Shown: positions 33,268-41,942 of the stretch, piece by piece
Position numbering within the stretch: the first letter of the stretch is position 1
How the letters are laid out: each line of letters starts with the position of its first letter
Assembly (NCBI GenBank): GCA_944324675.1
Contig: CALUXE010000001.1
Coordinates: 132,694 to 196,693, forward strand
Length of the DNA: 64,000 nucleotides
Direction of reading: 5' to 3'
Source: an uncultured Elusimicrobiales bacterium
GTDB lineage: Bacteria > Elusimicrobiota > Elusimicrobia > Elusimicrobiales > Elusimicrobiaceae
The notes under the pieces: generated by a model
What the model saw: the letters and a program-made list of their open reading frames with translations, nothing else
Told to the model about the DNA's origin: nothing
Database searches by the model: none
Position numbers and translations under genes: made by a program

Positions 33268-34979
33268 ATTCCCCTAATGCCGACTTTCGCCTCGGATACA
33301 TCTTTGGTTTTGGAAAGGGCTTCCCGACGATTGGCAAGCCCTTCCCGCTTTAAACGAGCCATATTGGAAACTTCTTTTAAGGCGCCCGTATAAAAATTGC
33401 TCATATCGGAAGGGGTTATCGCATAGTTGTTGAACAAAACCGCATTATAGCCAGCCTTTTTTAAATTATTAAGCGTATCCGGGTCGGAGACGACCAATAA
33501 AGTATCTGATTTATCGGCGGGTTTTATATCTACATACGGGCCGAATTTATCCTCCCCTTCTATCAGACTTGATATTATTTTATAGTGGAAGGTATCCTTG
33601 GAGACGGCTTTTATTTTGCCGTCTTCCTCAACGCCGTCAACCACGGCAAGCTTAATATCAAGATTGTTTTTCGTCTTTAAATCCTTTATATCAATAATTA
33701 TGGATTGATATAAATTATCGCTTTGAATAAAATTGTCTTTGATATCCCTTTTACCCGCAAAAACATTTTCGTTGCTGTCAAAGAAATTTTTACCGGGGGT
33801 ATAGGAATTATCCAAATCTTCCGGATATACCCAGGGGTTTTGTAGTTTTTCGCCCTTTTCGTCTTCCTTAAAGAAATCGGCTACGCCCATAGCTTTTGCC
33901 ATATAGATATTTACGCCTTCGTCTTTTAGCTTTATGGTTTTATCCAATTCTGATTCCTTATTAGGTTCCATAAAAGACCCCTGCGTATTTGAAGCCTCCT
34001 TTAGCCCCACCTTTTCATCGCCGATAATGACGCCGTTTTCTATAAGAGAAGCGAGGGTTTGGGCATCGGCATTATCGGCATTATCGTCATTATCGTCGTC
34101 TTGAGCTTTTTTGCCCTCCACATACTTCACGCGCATACCGCCGCTAATACCGCCTTTTGAGGAAGCCAATTTCTCTTTATTTTCAATAATGCTTTTTATG
34201 AGTTTGCGCTCGTCGTAGATATCATCTTCCTCTCCGCCGCGGCCGCTTGAGCGCAGACCAAACAGCCTGCCGCCTTCTTTGCCGTCCCTGTCGTAATAGC
34301 CGGGAGTGTCGCCTCTATAAAAGACATTATTGCCGCCCCTGGCCAAATAGGCGGGAAGGCCGCCGGGGCTTCTTAGAGCTTCAAAAATTTCCCAATCTTC
34401 AAGGTCAGGCGCTTGAGCACGCGCGGCGTCAAACTCCTCCTGAGATACGGTATCGGACATCAATTTTTCGTAAGGGACAAAACCGTCGGGCATAGCCACA
34501 AACTTGCGGCCCGCAGGATCGGTAATCACTTCGTAAGTTTCCCCGTCCATACGGACATATTCCTTAACCTGAGGAAGCCGCCCCGCAGGCACCGCCCCGC
34601 CGCCGCTTACGCTAACGCCGGAAGAACCGTCGGAAGAAAAAATATCGCCGCCCTCCGCAGGCGAATCCGCACCATCCATACCGGAGCCGGGAGCCACTTC
34701 CGCCGAACGCTTGAGAGAAGCCAAAACTTCCCCGCCGTCGGAAGCAACCGCCGCTCCGCTCTTGTTAAACGACGCGCGGGAAGGCCGTTTCTTAAATCCG
34801 TAAAAAGACCCTATTCTGTCTATTATCTTGGCGAGAGGATTGGAACTCGTTTCCATCGGAATGGAAACGTCGCTTCTTTTGCCGTCGCCCGAACTTTCCA
34901 CGAATATAAATGGAATAGCCATAAATATTATAAAGCAAGCAATAACTATCCTAGTTGTGTTACTTTTAAAAGCACGCAT
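33264..34979 (-). CDS. Large membrane-anchored protein of unknown function
   Basis: The protein has about 571 residues. One N-terminal membrane segment (VIACFIIFMAIPFIFVE) would place the rest outside the cytoplasm. A Gly/Ser-rich low-complexity stretch covers about residues 60-145. An acidic Asp/Asn run lies near the middle, and a more ordered C-terminal half contains HYKIISSLIEGEDKFGPYVD and a closing helix. I recognise no domain. GAGGAGG lies 8 bases upstream of the ATG at 34979, which sets the start. It is upstream of, and in the same direction as, the ankyrin pair. Confidence 0.8.
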   Translation of the reverse strand: MRAFKSNTTRIVIACFIIFMAIPFIFVESSGDGKRSDVSIPMETSSNPLAKIIDRIGSFYGFKKRPSRASFNKSGAAVASDGGEVLASLKRSAEVAPGSGMDGADSPAEGGDIFSSDGSSGVSVSGGGAVPAGRLPQVKEYVRMDGETYEVITDPAGRKFVAMPDGFVPYEKLMSDTVSQEEFDAARAQAPDLEDWEIFEALRSPGGLPAYLARGGNNVFYRGDTPGYYDRDGKEGGRLFGLRSSGRGGEEDDIYDERKLIKSIIENKEKLASSKGGISGGMRVKYVEGKKAQDDDNDDNADNADAQTLASLIENGVIIGDEKVGLKEASNTQGSFMEPNKESELDKTIKLKDEGVNIYMAKAMGVADFFKEDEKGEKLQNPWVYPEDLDNSYTPGKNFFDSNENVFAGKRDIKDNFIQSDNLYQSIIIDIKDLKTKNNLDIKLAVVDGVEEDGKIKAVSKDTFHYKIISSLIEGEDKFGPYVDIKPADKSDTLLVVSDPDTLNNLKKAGYNAVLFNNYAITPSDMSNFYTGALKEVSNMARLKREGLANRREALSKTKDVSEAKVGIRGI

Positions 34980-35113
34980 CTTACAGCCCTCCTCTGTCAG
35001 ATTCTTCCCTAAAGACATTATTATCTTTTTTTAATAATATTGCAACTGTTTTAAATGATACTGCTTTAAATGATGCTGCGGCCGCTTTTCCGCCCGTTTG
35101 CAGGCCGCTCCCG

Positions 35114-36691
35114 CTACAGCCGCCCGGAAGCTTGAGCCTCCTCCTTAAACATCCGCATATTGTCCAAATAGGCGGAATTGAATTCCGCCGTCTCAAACGG
35201 GACGCGGTAACTCCAATTGTCCTCGCCCACCGTGCCGGGCGTGTTTATCCGTTCCCTTTCCCCGATTATGTCCTGCAAAGGGAAAATAACAAAACAAGAA
35301 CCCGCCCCCATTACCCGTTTGAATATCGCGCGGCGCACCTCCTCCGTAAAAGGAACCCTGCCGTCCGTCTTTTGCGCCGAGATCATCTCCCATACGTTCG
35401 CGCGCTGCCAATCGGGCATAATGTCCCACCACTCTCTTAATGTTTCCGTATCGTGCGTAGCCGTAGTCGCAAGCGAAGCCAAAGGATACTCCCGAGGCTC
35501 GCGGAACACTTCGTTGTCTTTCTCCCACCTGATTACCTTATACCCGGGAAGAGAAATTTCCCTCATATAAGCGCGCACATAATCGGGTATCACGCCCAAA
35601 TCTTCCCCTATAGGAAGTTTGCCCCCAGCCGCTTGGCAGACCGCTTCCATAAACGCCGCCCCGCGCGCCTTTTGCTTATCCTCGCCTTCCAAATCAAATT
35701 TCCCGATATCGTCGCCCGGGCCGAATATCCACGTCCTGAAAAACCCGACAAAATGATCCAGACGAAACATATCGTATATCTCGCAGGCGCGCGCTATCTT
35801 TCCGCGCCATAAATTGAAATCGCTTTGTTCTATCGCAGGCCAGTTATAAGCGGGCAGACCCCACTTCTGCCCCCCTTCCGAAAATTGATCCTTAGGCGCG
35901 CCGATCTCATAGCCGTCCAAATATTTGCTCTGATTACTCCACACGTCGGCGCTGTCAAAATTGACGCCGAAAGGAATATCCCCAAACAAAAGTACGCCCC
36001 TCAAAGCCGCTATACGCCGAACCTCCGTCAGCTGAAGCTGAAGCTGCCATTGCAAATAACTGAAAAACATCATCTGTTTGTAGTTGTTTACGGAATATTC
36101 CCTCAAATAGTTTAAATCCAAATTTTTTAGACGCTTCTCCCAATGCTTCCAGCTGGTCCAGCCCAAATTGTCCTTGGCGCTCCTGAATATGCAGTACGGC
36201 ACCAGCCAAGAAGCGTGCTTCTGATGAAATTCCAAAAAATGTTCGTAGCGCGCCGTGTTCGCCGCTTTTTCGTTCTGTAAAAAATGCTCGTAAGCCGCCC
36301 ATAACACTTTGTACTTGGCGGATTTGATAAATCTGTATTGGACCTTCTTCTCACCGCGCCAAAATTTAATTTCCTCCCCGTATTGCTTGATTAAATCCTG
36401 CGCCTGCTGTGAAGCCGCGACATCGGAAACGTCCTTTATACTTATATATATCGGATCTATAGCATACGCGCTTAACGCCGAATAAGGACAGTTCTGCCCC
36501 GGTTCAGTTTCGTGTATCGGCAAAATCTGAAGTATACTAACCCCGTAACCGCTTAAATATTCTATCCATTCCTTTAAAGAACCCATATCGCCGCAGCCCC
36601 AGTCGCCAGCACTGCGCATAGAAAATAAAGGCAATAATACACCCGCCCTTTTCTGCTTAAAAAATTCGCTTTCCTTTAAATCTAAAGACAT
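35114..36691 (-). CDS. malQ: 4-alpha-glucanotransferase (amylomaltase, GH77)
   Basis: The 525-residue cytoplasmic enzyme transfers alpha-1,4-glucan segments between maltodextrins. Hallmarks are GVLLPLFSMRSAGDWGCGD at the N-terminus, ILPIHETEPGQNCPYSALSA and the substrate loop VGAP-like EIGAPKDQFSEGGQ with WGLPAYNW. FRLDHF holds the nucleophile aspartate, GEDLGVIP the acid/base glutamate, and ATTATHDTETLREWW the third carboxylate. It stands alone here, so whether it serves glycogen or maltose use is not shown. Confidence 0.96.
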   Translation of the reverse strand: MSLDLKESEFFKQKRAGVLLPLFSMRSAGDWGCGDMGSLKEWIEYLSGYGVSILQILPIHETEPGQNCPYSALSAYAIDPIYISIKDVSDVAASQQAQDLIKQYGEEIKFWRGEKKVQYRFIKSAKYKVLWAAYEHFLQNEKAANTARYEHFLEFHQKHASWLVPYCIFRSAKDNLGWTSWKHWEKRLKNLDLNYLREYSVNNYKQMMFFSYLQWQLQLQLTEVRRIAALRGVLLFGDIPFGVNFDSADVWSNQSKYLDGYEIGAPKDQFSEGGQKWGLPAYNWPAIEQSDFNLWRGKIARACEIYDMFRLDHFVGFFRTWIFGPGDDIGKFDLEGEDKQKARGAAFMEAVCQAAGGKLPIGEDLGVIPDYVRAYMREISLPGYKVIRWEKDNEVFREPREYPLASLATTATHDTETLREWWDIMPDWQRANVWEMISAQKTDGRVPFTEEVRRAIFKRVMGAGSCFVIFPLQDIIGERERINTPGTVGEDNWSYRVPFETAEFNSAYLDNMRMFKEEAQASGRL

Positions 36692-36717
36692 TTCCCTCTT
36701 CCCTCACTTATCGTAAA

Positions 36718-36743
36718 AAGGCGCGGATTTGATACCGCGCCTT
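36718..36743 (-). terminator. Intrinsic terminator of ridA
   Basis: The 9-bp stem AAGGCGCGG / CCGCGCCTT with an 8-nt loop is followed on the minus strand by TTTTTACG, 15 bp after the ridA stop. Confidence 0.9.
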
Positions 36744-36757
36744 AAATCCCTCAGCAG

Positions 36758-37138
36758 CTACTTCCTAGCCACCGCTTCTATTTCCACCAAGGCCCCTTTC
36801 GGCAACGCCGCCACCTGAACCGTACTTCTAGCGGGCGGATTCTCTTTGAAAAATTCGGCGTAAACTTCGTTCATGTCCGCGAAACAAGACAAATCCGTCA
36901 TAAAAACCGTCGTCTTGAGTACATGTTTAAAATCCATCTTGCACGCTTTTAGTATCTCGCCCAAATTCTCCAATACGCGCTCGGTCTGCGCGCGCACGTC
37001 GCCCCCTGCCAGTTCCCCCGTTACGGGATCTACCGGCAAACACCCCGATATGAATGACCAGCTCCCGTTCCTTACCGCTTGAGAATACGGCCCTATCGCT
37101 TTTGGCGCCGCATCGGCCGATACTATTTTCTTTCCCAT
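36758..37138 (-). CDS. ridA: RidA-family enamine/imine deaminase
   Basis: The 126-residue YjgF/YER057c/UK114 protein hydrolyses reactive 2-aminoacrylate and similar imines. It shows AIGPYSQAVRNG, FISGCLPVDP, VLKTTVFMTDL and the C-terminal signature PARSTVQVAALPKGALVEIEAVA, with the catalytic arginine. The ATG at 37138 is set by AAGGAG 6 bases upstream; the frame stays open further upstream but has no reason to be coding. It is monocistronic with a palindrome in its promoter region. Confidence 0.95.
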   Translation of the reverse strand: MGKKIVSADAAPKAIGPYSQAVRNGSWSFISGCLPVDPVTGELAGGDVRAQTERVLENLGEILKACKMDFKHVLKTTVFMTDLSCFADMNEVYAEFFKENPPARSTVQVAALPKGALVEIEAVARK

Positions 37139-37149
37139 ATAAATCTCCT

Positions 37150-37177
37150 TATATAATCCATGGTATGGATTTGTCAA
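37150..37177 (-). promoter_or_regulatory. ridA promoter-like region with embedded palindrome
   Basis: On minus, TTGACA (37172-37177) and TATATA (37150-37155) are spaced 16 bp. The spacer is filled by the inverted repeat AATCCAT-N3-ATGGATT (37155-37171). If used, the start site would fall beyond the Shine-Dalgarno, so the promoter reading is uncertain, but the palindrome is a good operator candidate. Confidence 0.45.
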
Positions 37178-37339
37178 CCATTCCAAAATCCTATTATATA
37201 ATAATATTCCGCTGACTTGCCGAAAAAACTGCAGACCCGCAAAATACGGCTTATTACCTTTAGCCGTTTTTTGATATAATATATATATCCTTAACATAGC
37301 GCCGCGAATTGAACAATATCGCCATTTTTTCAATTCCAG

Positions 37340-37369
37340 TAGACAAGCGGCTTCAATTTTTGTTAGAAT
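37340..37369 (+). promoter_or_regulatory. Promoter of the tRNA-Lys/tRNA-Glu pair
   Basis: TAGACA (37340-37345) and TAGAAT (37364-37369) are 18 bp apart and lie about 53 bp before tRNA-Lys. Confidence 0.55.
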
Positions 37370-37422
37370 ATATGCGTTGGGGTTAAACCCCCAATATTTT
37401 TTGCTCTTTTTAAATCTTTTAA

Positions 37423-37494
37423 GCGCTCGTAGCTCAGTGGTAGAGCATCCGCCTTTTAAGCGGGGGGTCGTGAGTTCGAGCCTCACCGAGCGCA
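37423..37494 (+). tRNA. tRNA-Lys (TTT anticodon)
   Basis: The cloverleaf has acceptor GCGCTCG/CGAGCGC with discriminator A, D arm TAGCTCAGTGGTAGAGCA, anticodon loop CTTTTAA and T arm GTGAGTTCGAGCCTCAC. CCA is not encoded. Confidence 0.96.
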
Positions 37495-37526
37495 AAATGT
37501 AATGTTCGCCTCAAGCGAACGCTTAC

Positions 37527-37598
37527 GCCCCCTTCGTCTATCGGTTAGGACACCAGATTTTCAATCTGGTGAGAGGAGTTCGATTCTCCTAGGGGGCG
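37527..37598 (+). tRNA. tRNA-Glu (TTC anticodon)
   Basis: The cloverleaf has acceptor GCCCCCT/AGGGGGC with discriminator G, D arm CGTCTATCGGTTAGGACA, anticodon stem CCAGA/TCTGG around TTTTCAA, and T arm GAGAGTTCGATTCTC-like. It lies 32 bp after tRNA-Lys, so the two are co-transcribed. CCA is not encoded. Confidence 0.96.
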
Positions 37599-37649
37599 TT
37601 TTTATTTGAAAAAAGTGTAGTAAAAAATGTAGTAAATTTAATAAAAATA

Positions 37650-37668
37650 CCCGCCTAAAAGCGGGGGT
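37650..37668 (+). terminator. Terminator after the tRNA pair
   Basis: The stem CCCGC / GCGGG with loop CTAAAA is followed by GGTTTAATTT. Confidence 0.65.
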
Positions 37669-37817
37669 TTAATTTATAAGCAATTCTTATACATACGCCG
37701 CAATTTAACCTTACTCCCGTTTATGCCGAACGCACATACGCCGCAATCGCGCGGCAAATTAAAAACGCGAAAATAAAACGGTTTGCCAAGCATTTTATAA
37801 AAAAATAAAATTTTCTA

Positions 37818-39152
37818 ATGAGCGATAAATACACTCAAAACACAACCGCCAAATTTATTTGGGCCCTAACCGCAGTTATATTTTTTTGTTTCTGCGCCGC
37901 GCTGTGCCTGCTATACCCGCTGGGAGGGGACGAATATGCCTATTATCCCAATAAAGCGGCTGATATATTGCAGGGCTTTTTCCTTTCCGCTCTTACCGTT
38001 ACCCCAAGAATAGGGATTATCCCGGCGAGAATTGTCTTATATATATCCGATTACGCCTTTGCCATAATCAACCCCTTAATTCAGCTGGCCCTGGCGCTGT
38101 TATGTTTTTACACAATATTCCTTAAATGGCCAAACTTTAATAAAATGCAAGATTATCCCGCTTTTGTTTTAATTCTCATTTTAAATGTATTTGCCGTAGC
38201 CCAGCCCGACAATAATGTCTTTTGGATAGGAGGAGCCTCAAATTACGCATGGCCTTTCCTGCTGTTCCTTCCCCTTGTGATAATGCTTAGAATATATTTC
38301 TTGAACGGAAAAGAAATCTTCCCGCGGTTTAAATACTCCTCTTTGTGCCTTTTCCTGCTGGCCTTTATGCTAGGAATGGCGGGCGAGACGCTCGGCCCCG
38401 TTTCCTTTATCCTAATCACGCTAAGCGCGCTTTACGCGAAAATAAAATCCAGGGAAATCCCCCGCTTTATCAAGATTTCCGCCGCCGGCATTTTCGTGGG
38501 ACTGCTTTGCTTTTTCAGTGCGCCTGGACTCTACTTCCGCCTGAATATGGAACAATATAAATACTTTGGGCAAATATCCATTGTCTCAAAATTCCTAAAC
38601 CATATCCCCAATGCCCTAAAAGCATGTGCGGCCAATTTCTTCCTCTTTCCGATCAGCTTGGCGATATTGGGCTATCTATATGTTAAGAACAGAACTTTTA
38701 AACCCTTGGCGTTCCCCTGCATTATGTTGTTTTTGGCTTTTTGCGCCGCTTGCGCCTTGGCTCTGGCCCCAATTAAAAACTTAAGACCTTTTTATCCCGC
38801 CACCTTGCTTACCATAACAGCTTTCGTTTATTGCCTGACCTTAACCAGAGTGCCGTTAAGATTTATCACTTACGCTTTTGCGATATTCGCCATAATTATA
38901 ACCCCGCTATTCGCTGCGCCGTTTACGGCCTTGCACAGACAAGAGACCCTAAGAAAAACCATCCTGGAAAACGCGATAAAAAGAAATCGGGAAGAAGTCT
39001 TTCTAAACCACTTTATCGTGCCAAAAGGGCCTTACGACAATTTGTCCATATATTTTTATGACGATCCCGTCACCCCGCGAAACAAATACAAAATAGTGAC
39101 CCAGCCCGCGGACAAAATGCCCCAAGGGCAATCCCATATAAGACAATTTTAA
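37818..39152 (+). CDS. DUF6056-like polytopic membrane protein, probable GT-C glycosyltransferase (paralogue 1)
   Basis: The 444-residue protein has 10-12 membrane segments. An acidic motif after the first segment (YPLGGDEYAY) is typical of lipid-phosphate-sugar-dependent GT-C enzymes. The block VAQPDNNVFWIGGASNYAW and the C-terminal KGPYDNLSIYFYDDP are shared with the two proteins encoded at 43264-46006. It would use a polyprenyl-phosphate sugar on the outer face of the membrane. It is separated from the other two by the pilin, marC, clc and gtrAB. The Shine-Dalgarno is weak. Confidence 0.8.
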   Translation: MSDKYTQNTTAKFIWALTAVIFFCFCAALCLLYPLGGDEYAYYPNKAADILQGFFLSALTVTPRIGIIPARIVLYISDYAFAIINPLIQLALALLCFYTIFLKWPNFNKMQDYPAFVLILILNVFAVAQPDNNVFWIGGASNYAWPFLLFLPLVIMLRIYFLNGKEIFPRFKYSSLCLFLLAFMLGMAGETLGPVSFILITLSALYAKIKSREIPRFIKISAAGIFVGLLCFFSAPGLYFRLNMEQYKYFGQISIVSKFLNHIPNALKACAANFFLFPISLAILGYLYVKNRTFKPLAFPCIMLFLAFCAACALALAPIKNLRPFYPATLLTITAFVYCLTLTRVPLRFITYAFAIFAIIITPLFAAPFTALHRQETLRKTILENAIKRNREEVFLNHFIVPKGPYDNLSIYFYDDPVTPRNKYKIVTQPADKMPQGQSHIRQF

Positions 39153-39176
39153 TTGCGGCGCGAAAATACGGAAAAT

Positions 39177-39205
39177 TTGACTGTTTCCTCCCATACTGAT
39201 AAACT
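39177..39205 (+). promoter_or_regulatory. Promoter of the pilin gene
   Basis: TTGACT (39177-39182) and TAAACT (39200-39205) are spaced 17 bp, about 45 bp before the pilin ATG. Confidence 0.6.
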
Positions 39206-39250
39206 ATATCTGTAAATGTATTTATATCATTACCTTAAGGGGAAAGTGCT

Positions 39251-39700
39251 ATGAATAATAAAGGTTTCACTCTTTTGGAATTGTTGGTGGTAGTATTGTT
39301 GGTGGGCATTCTAGGCGCGATAGCTTTGCCCCAGTATTTTAACGTATTGGAAAGACAGCGCGCCATGGAAGCCCTGGGAATCCTAACCGCGGTGGAAAAG
39401 GCGCAGGTGCGCTATTACGCGCTCAACGACAGTTACGCGACGGATTTTTCCAATATAGATTTCGACTTGAGGAGCAATCAAGATTTATCGGACGAAAATA
39501 TTACGGGCTCCAGTTTCCAAACCGACTATTTTACATATAAATTGGAAGCCAGAAATATAACCGCCACCAGAAATATCGGCAGCTTCATCTTGACGACCAC
39601 CTACGGATCGGGCGAGGACGGCATTACGGAAACCTGCTGCACCGCTTTGGGCGATAACGCCGATATCTGTGAAGTCATCAACATAAAGGCGTGCTCTTAG
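39251..39700 (+). CDS. Type IV pilin-like prepilin (PilE/PilA type)
   Basis: The 149-residue prepilin has a short basic leader and prepilin-peptidase site, MNNKG then FTLLELLVV, with the conserved Glu5 of the mature protein. The hydrophobic N-terminal helix is followed by a globular domain with three cysteines near the C-terminus (CC and DICE) plus a terminal ACS. It would be assembled into a type IV pilus or pseudopilus; no assembly genes lie in this window. It has its own promoter and Shine-Dalgarno (AAGGGGA). The glycosylation genes nearby make it a possible glycoprotein, but that is only context. Confidence 0.92.
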   Translation: MNNKGFTLLELLVVVLLVGILGAIALPQYFNVLERQRAMEALGILTAVEKAQVRYYALNDSYATDFSNIDFDLRSNQDLSDENITGSSFQTDYFTYKLEARNITATRNIGSFILTTTYGSGEDGITETCCTALGDNADICEVINIKACS

Positions 39701-39768
39701 GGATCTTTTTCCTCTTTATAGGGAAAAAGAACACTTGCTTTTAAAATTTGGGATATTGAAGGTGTTTT

Positions 39769-40374
39769 ATGGAATTTATATTTTCTGCCGTAGTTACTCT
39801 TATTCTGATTATGGATCCGTTCGGCAATATACCGCTGTTTATAACCTCTCTCAAGAAAGTTTCGCCGGAAAGGCGGCGTTTTGTATTGCTGAGAGAACTG
39901 GCTATAGCCACCATAATTATGATAACTTTCCTTTTCGCGGGCGGCAAAGCGCTGGATCTGCTGGGGATAAAGCAATATTCCATGGGGATATCGGGCGGAA
40001 TAATACTTTTTATAATGTCGCTGAAACTCGTTTTCAATTCGCTTGAGGACGAAACGACAAAAACCAACCCCAAAGACGAGGAACCTTTCATCGTGCCTTT
40101 GGCCATACCGCTTATAGCCGGGCCCGCCACTTTGAGCATGCTGCTCATCTTTTCGGCCACGCCGGGCGGCAATTTGTGGAAGATACTTATCGCGTTGTTG
40201 ATAGCCTCTATGATAAACTCCGCGATACTGCTTCTGTCCTTCCCGATAAGCAATATGCTGGGCAAACGCGGGCTTATCGCGGTGGAAAGGCTGACGGGCA
40301 TGCTGTTGGTGCTGATGTCGGTCAATATGGTTATGAACGGCATAGCTGAGTTTATGAAATCCTATAATCTATAA
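39769..40374 (+). CDS. MarC-family integral membrane protein
   Basis: The 201-residue protein has six membrane segments and the MarC/UPF0056 signatures ILIMDPFGNIPLF and the mirrored VPLAIPLIAGPATLS. The family's transport role is unproven. It is translationally coupled to the ClC channel gene through TAATG (1-base overlap). A weak AT-rich hairpin (39704-39730) lies between it and the pilin gene, so it may be partly co-transcribed with the pilin. Confidence 0.92.
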   Translation: MEFIFSAVVTLILIMDPFGNIPLFITSLKKVSPERRRFVLLRELAIATIIMITFLFAGGKALDLLGIKQYSMGISGGIILFIMSLKLVFNSLEDETTKTNPKDEEPFIVPLAIPLIAGPATLSMLLIFSATPGGNLWKILIALLIASMINSAILLLSFPISNMLGKRGLIAVERLTGMLLVLMSVNMVMNGIAEFMKSYNL

Positions 40375-41942
40375 TGAAGACCGAATTTATTTTAAGGCGG
40401 AGAATTGCCTTCTTTAACATCTTAAAATGGTTTTTGGCCTCGGTTTTTATAGGCGCGGTGGTGGGCGTATTTAACGCGATGTTCTTAAAACTTCTTTCCG
40501 CCGCGGTGGATTATACGACTTCTTTCAAATACTATTTCTTTGCGCTGCCCTTGGGCCTGCTTTTAGTAAACCATTTGGCAAAGAAAGTTTATCCGAAAGA
40601 TAAGGCTTACAGCACCAACGACGCAATCGCCGCGATAAACGATAAAAGACCTATATCCCTAATATCGGCGGCTAAGGCGTTTTTTCTGCCGATACTGACA
40701 ATATCGGCAGGCGGATCGGCGGGCAAGGAATCGCCTTGCGCGGACGTAGGCGCGGGGATAGCGTCCTTTTGTTCGGATTTGTTTTCGTTTAACAAGCAAG
40801 AGCGGCGCAAACTTATGATATGCGGCGTAAGCGCGGGCTTTGCGGGCGTATTCGGCGTACCTATATCAGGCGCGCTGTTCGGGCTTGAAGTGTTAAGCGT
40901 GGGCACGGTATTTTACGAGGTTATGTTCCCCGCTTTCATATCCGGCATAACGGCCTTCCAGGTGACGCATCTGTTCGGGGTGGAGTACATCTATCACCCG
41001 ATGAACCTGCAAACTTTAAATATAGACGGCTCGCTGCTGCAAGTATTCGTCGCGGGGGTGTTCTTCGGGATTGTAGGGCTTATCTTTATTGAGGCGCTGA
41101 AAGTAACGCAGATTTTATTTCGTTTTATAGCGGTGAAATTCTCGAATTTCTGGCGCTGTTTTATGGCGGCCTCGCTAATCATATTGATAGCGCTGCTAAC
41201 CTCGCCGGCATACTTGGGGCTCAGCATGGAAAGGGTGGAAGCGATACTGGCGGGCGACCAGGCTTTGACCTTCGGGTTTATGTATAAGATTATAACCACT
41301 TCTCTGACTTTCGCGGGCGGCGGCGTCGGCGGGTTAATCACGCCCGTACTTTTTATCGGCGCCAACGCCGGATACTTCTTTGCGCACATACTGGGGATAG
41401 ATACCGTCACCTTCGCCTCGCTGGGAATGGTTAGCGTGCTTGCTGGCGTGGCAAACACCCCATTAGCCGCAAGCGTAATGGCGATAGAACTTTTCGGCGC
41501 GACGGTAGCGCCTTACGCGGCGGTATCGTGCATTGTGAGTTTTTTGATAACGGGCAGACGCAGCATATTCTCAAAACAACACTTCGCTTTTGACAAAAAT
41601 ATGTCCGAAGACGAAGAAGAACCGGAACAAAAGCAGAGCGTAAAGCAGCTGGAAAAAACCTTAAAAAAGAAAAATTTTATTCTTGCCAGCGTACGACATC
41701 TTATCCCGGATATGAAGAATTTTGATATTTTAAAACAGAGCGATAATAAATATCCAAAAAAGAAGAAATCCGCAGGGAAAAACCAAGGCGATACGTCCGC
41801 CTACGCCCCGGGTAAAAAGCCACAGGAACAAAAAGACGGATTCAAGAGGAAATTTTCCCTCCTAAGCCATTTAATGCTTCCCCCTGAACAAGACCTGGAA
41901 CAAGCGGACAAGAGCCAATCGAAAGATGACAGAAACAAATAA
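40374..41942 (+). CDS. ClC-family anion channel/antiporter with charged C-terminal tail
   Basis: The 522-residue protein has a ClC membrane core (about residues 15-400). The gating-glutamate loop reads GSAGKESPCADVG (GxExP) and the second pore loop GGGVGGLITPVLFIGA. VFGVPISGALFGLE matches the family too. The GG-x-x-TP form of the second loop is reminiscent of fluoride-type ClCs, but the first loop is not decisive. In place of CBS domains it has about 125 lysine- and glutamate-rich, probably disordered residues. It is coupled to marC upstream and overlaps gtrA by 17 bp. Confidence 0.9.
   Translation: MKTEFILRRRIAFFNILKWFLASVFIGAVVGVFNAMFLKLLSAAVDYTTSFKYYFFALPLGLLLVNHLAKKVYPKDKAYSTNDAIAAINDKRPISLISAAKAFFLPILTISAGGSAGKESPCADVGAGIASFCSDLFSFNKQERRKLMICGVSAGFAGVFGVPISGALFGLEVLSVGTVFYEVMFPAFISGITAFQVTHLFGVEYIYHPMNLQTLNIDGSLLQVFVAGVFFGIVGLIFIEALKVTQILFRFIAVKFSNFWRCFMAASLIILIALLTSPAYLGLSMERVEAILAGDQALTFGFMYKIITTSLTFAGGGVGGLITPVLFIGANAGYFFAHILGIDTVTFASLGMVSVLAGVANTPLAASVMAIELFGATVAPYAAVSCIVSFLITGRRSIFSKQHFAFDKNMSEDEEEPEQKQSVKQLEKTLKKKNFILASVRHLIPDMKNFDILKQSDNKYPKKKKSAGKNQGDTSAYAPGKKPQEQKDGFKRKFSLLSHLMLPPEQDLEQADKSQSKDDRNK

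Noticed and set aside
37139-37495. N-terminal extension of ridA reaching into tRNA-Lys
   Set aside because: The frame is open but the RidA fold starts at the ATG at 37138 with its own Shine-Dalgarno, and the upstream part runs antisense through a tRNA.
37527-37817. tRNA-Glu as integration site of a mobile island
   Set aside because: No integrase or repeated tRNA 3' end is present; the following genes look like resident surface genes.
39704-39730. Terminator after the pilin gene
   Set aside because: The stem TCTTTTTCC/GGAAAAAGA is AT-rich with a long loop and no clean T tail, so I mention it only as a weak hairpin.
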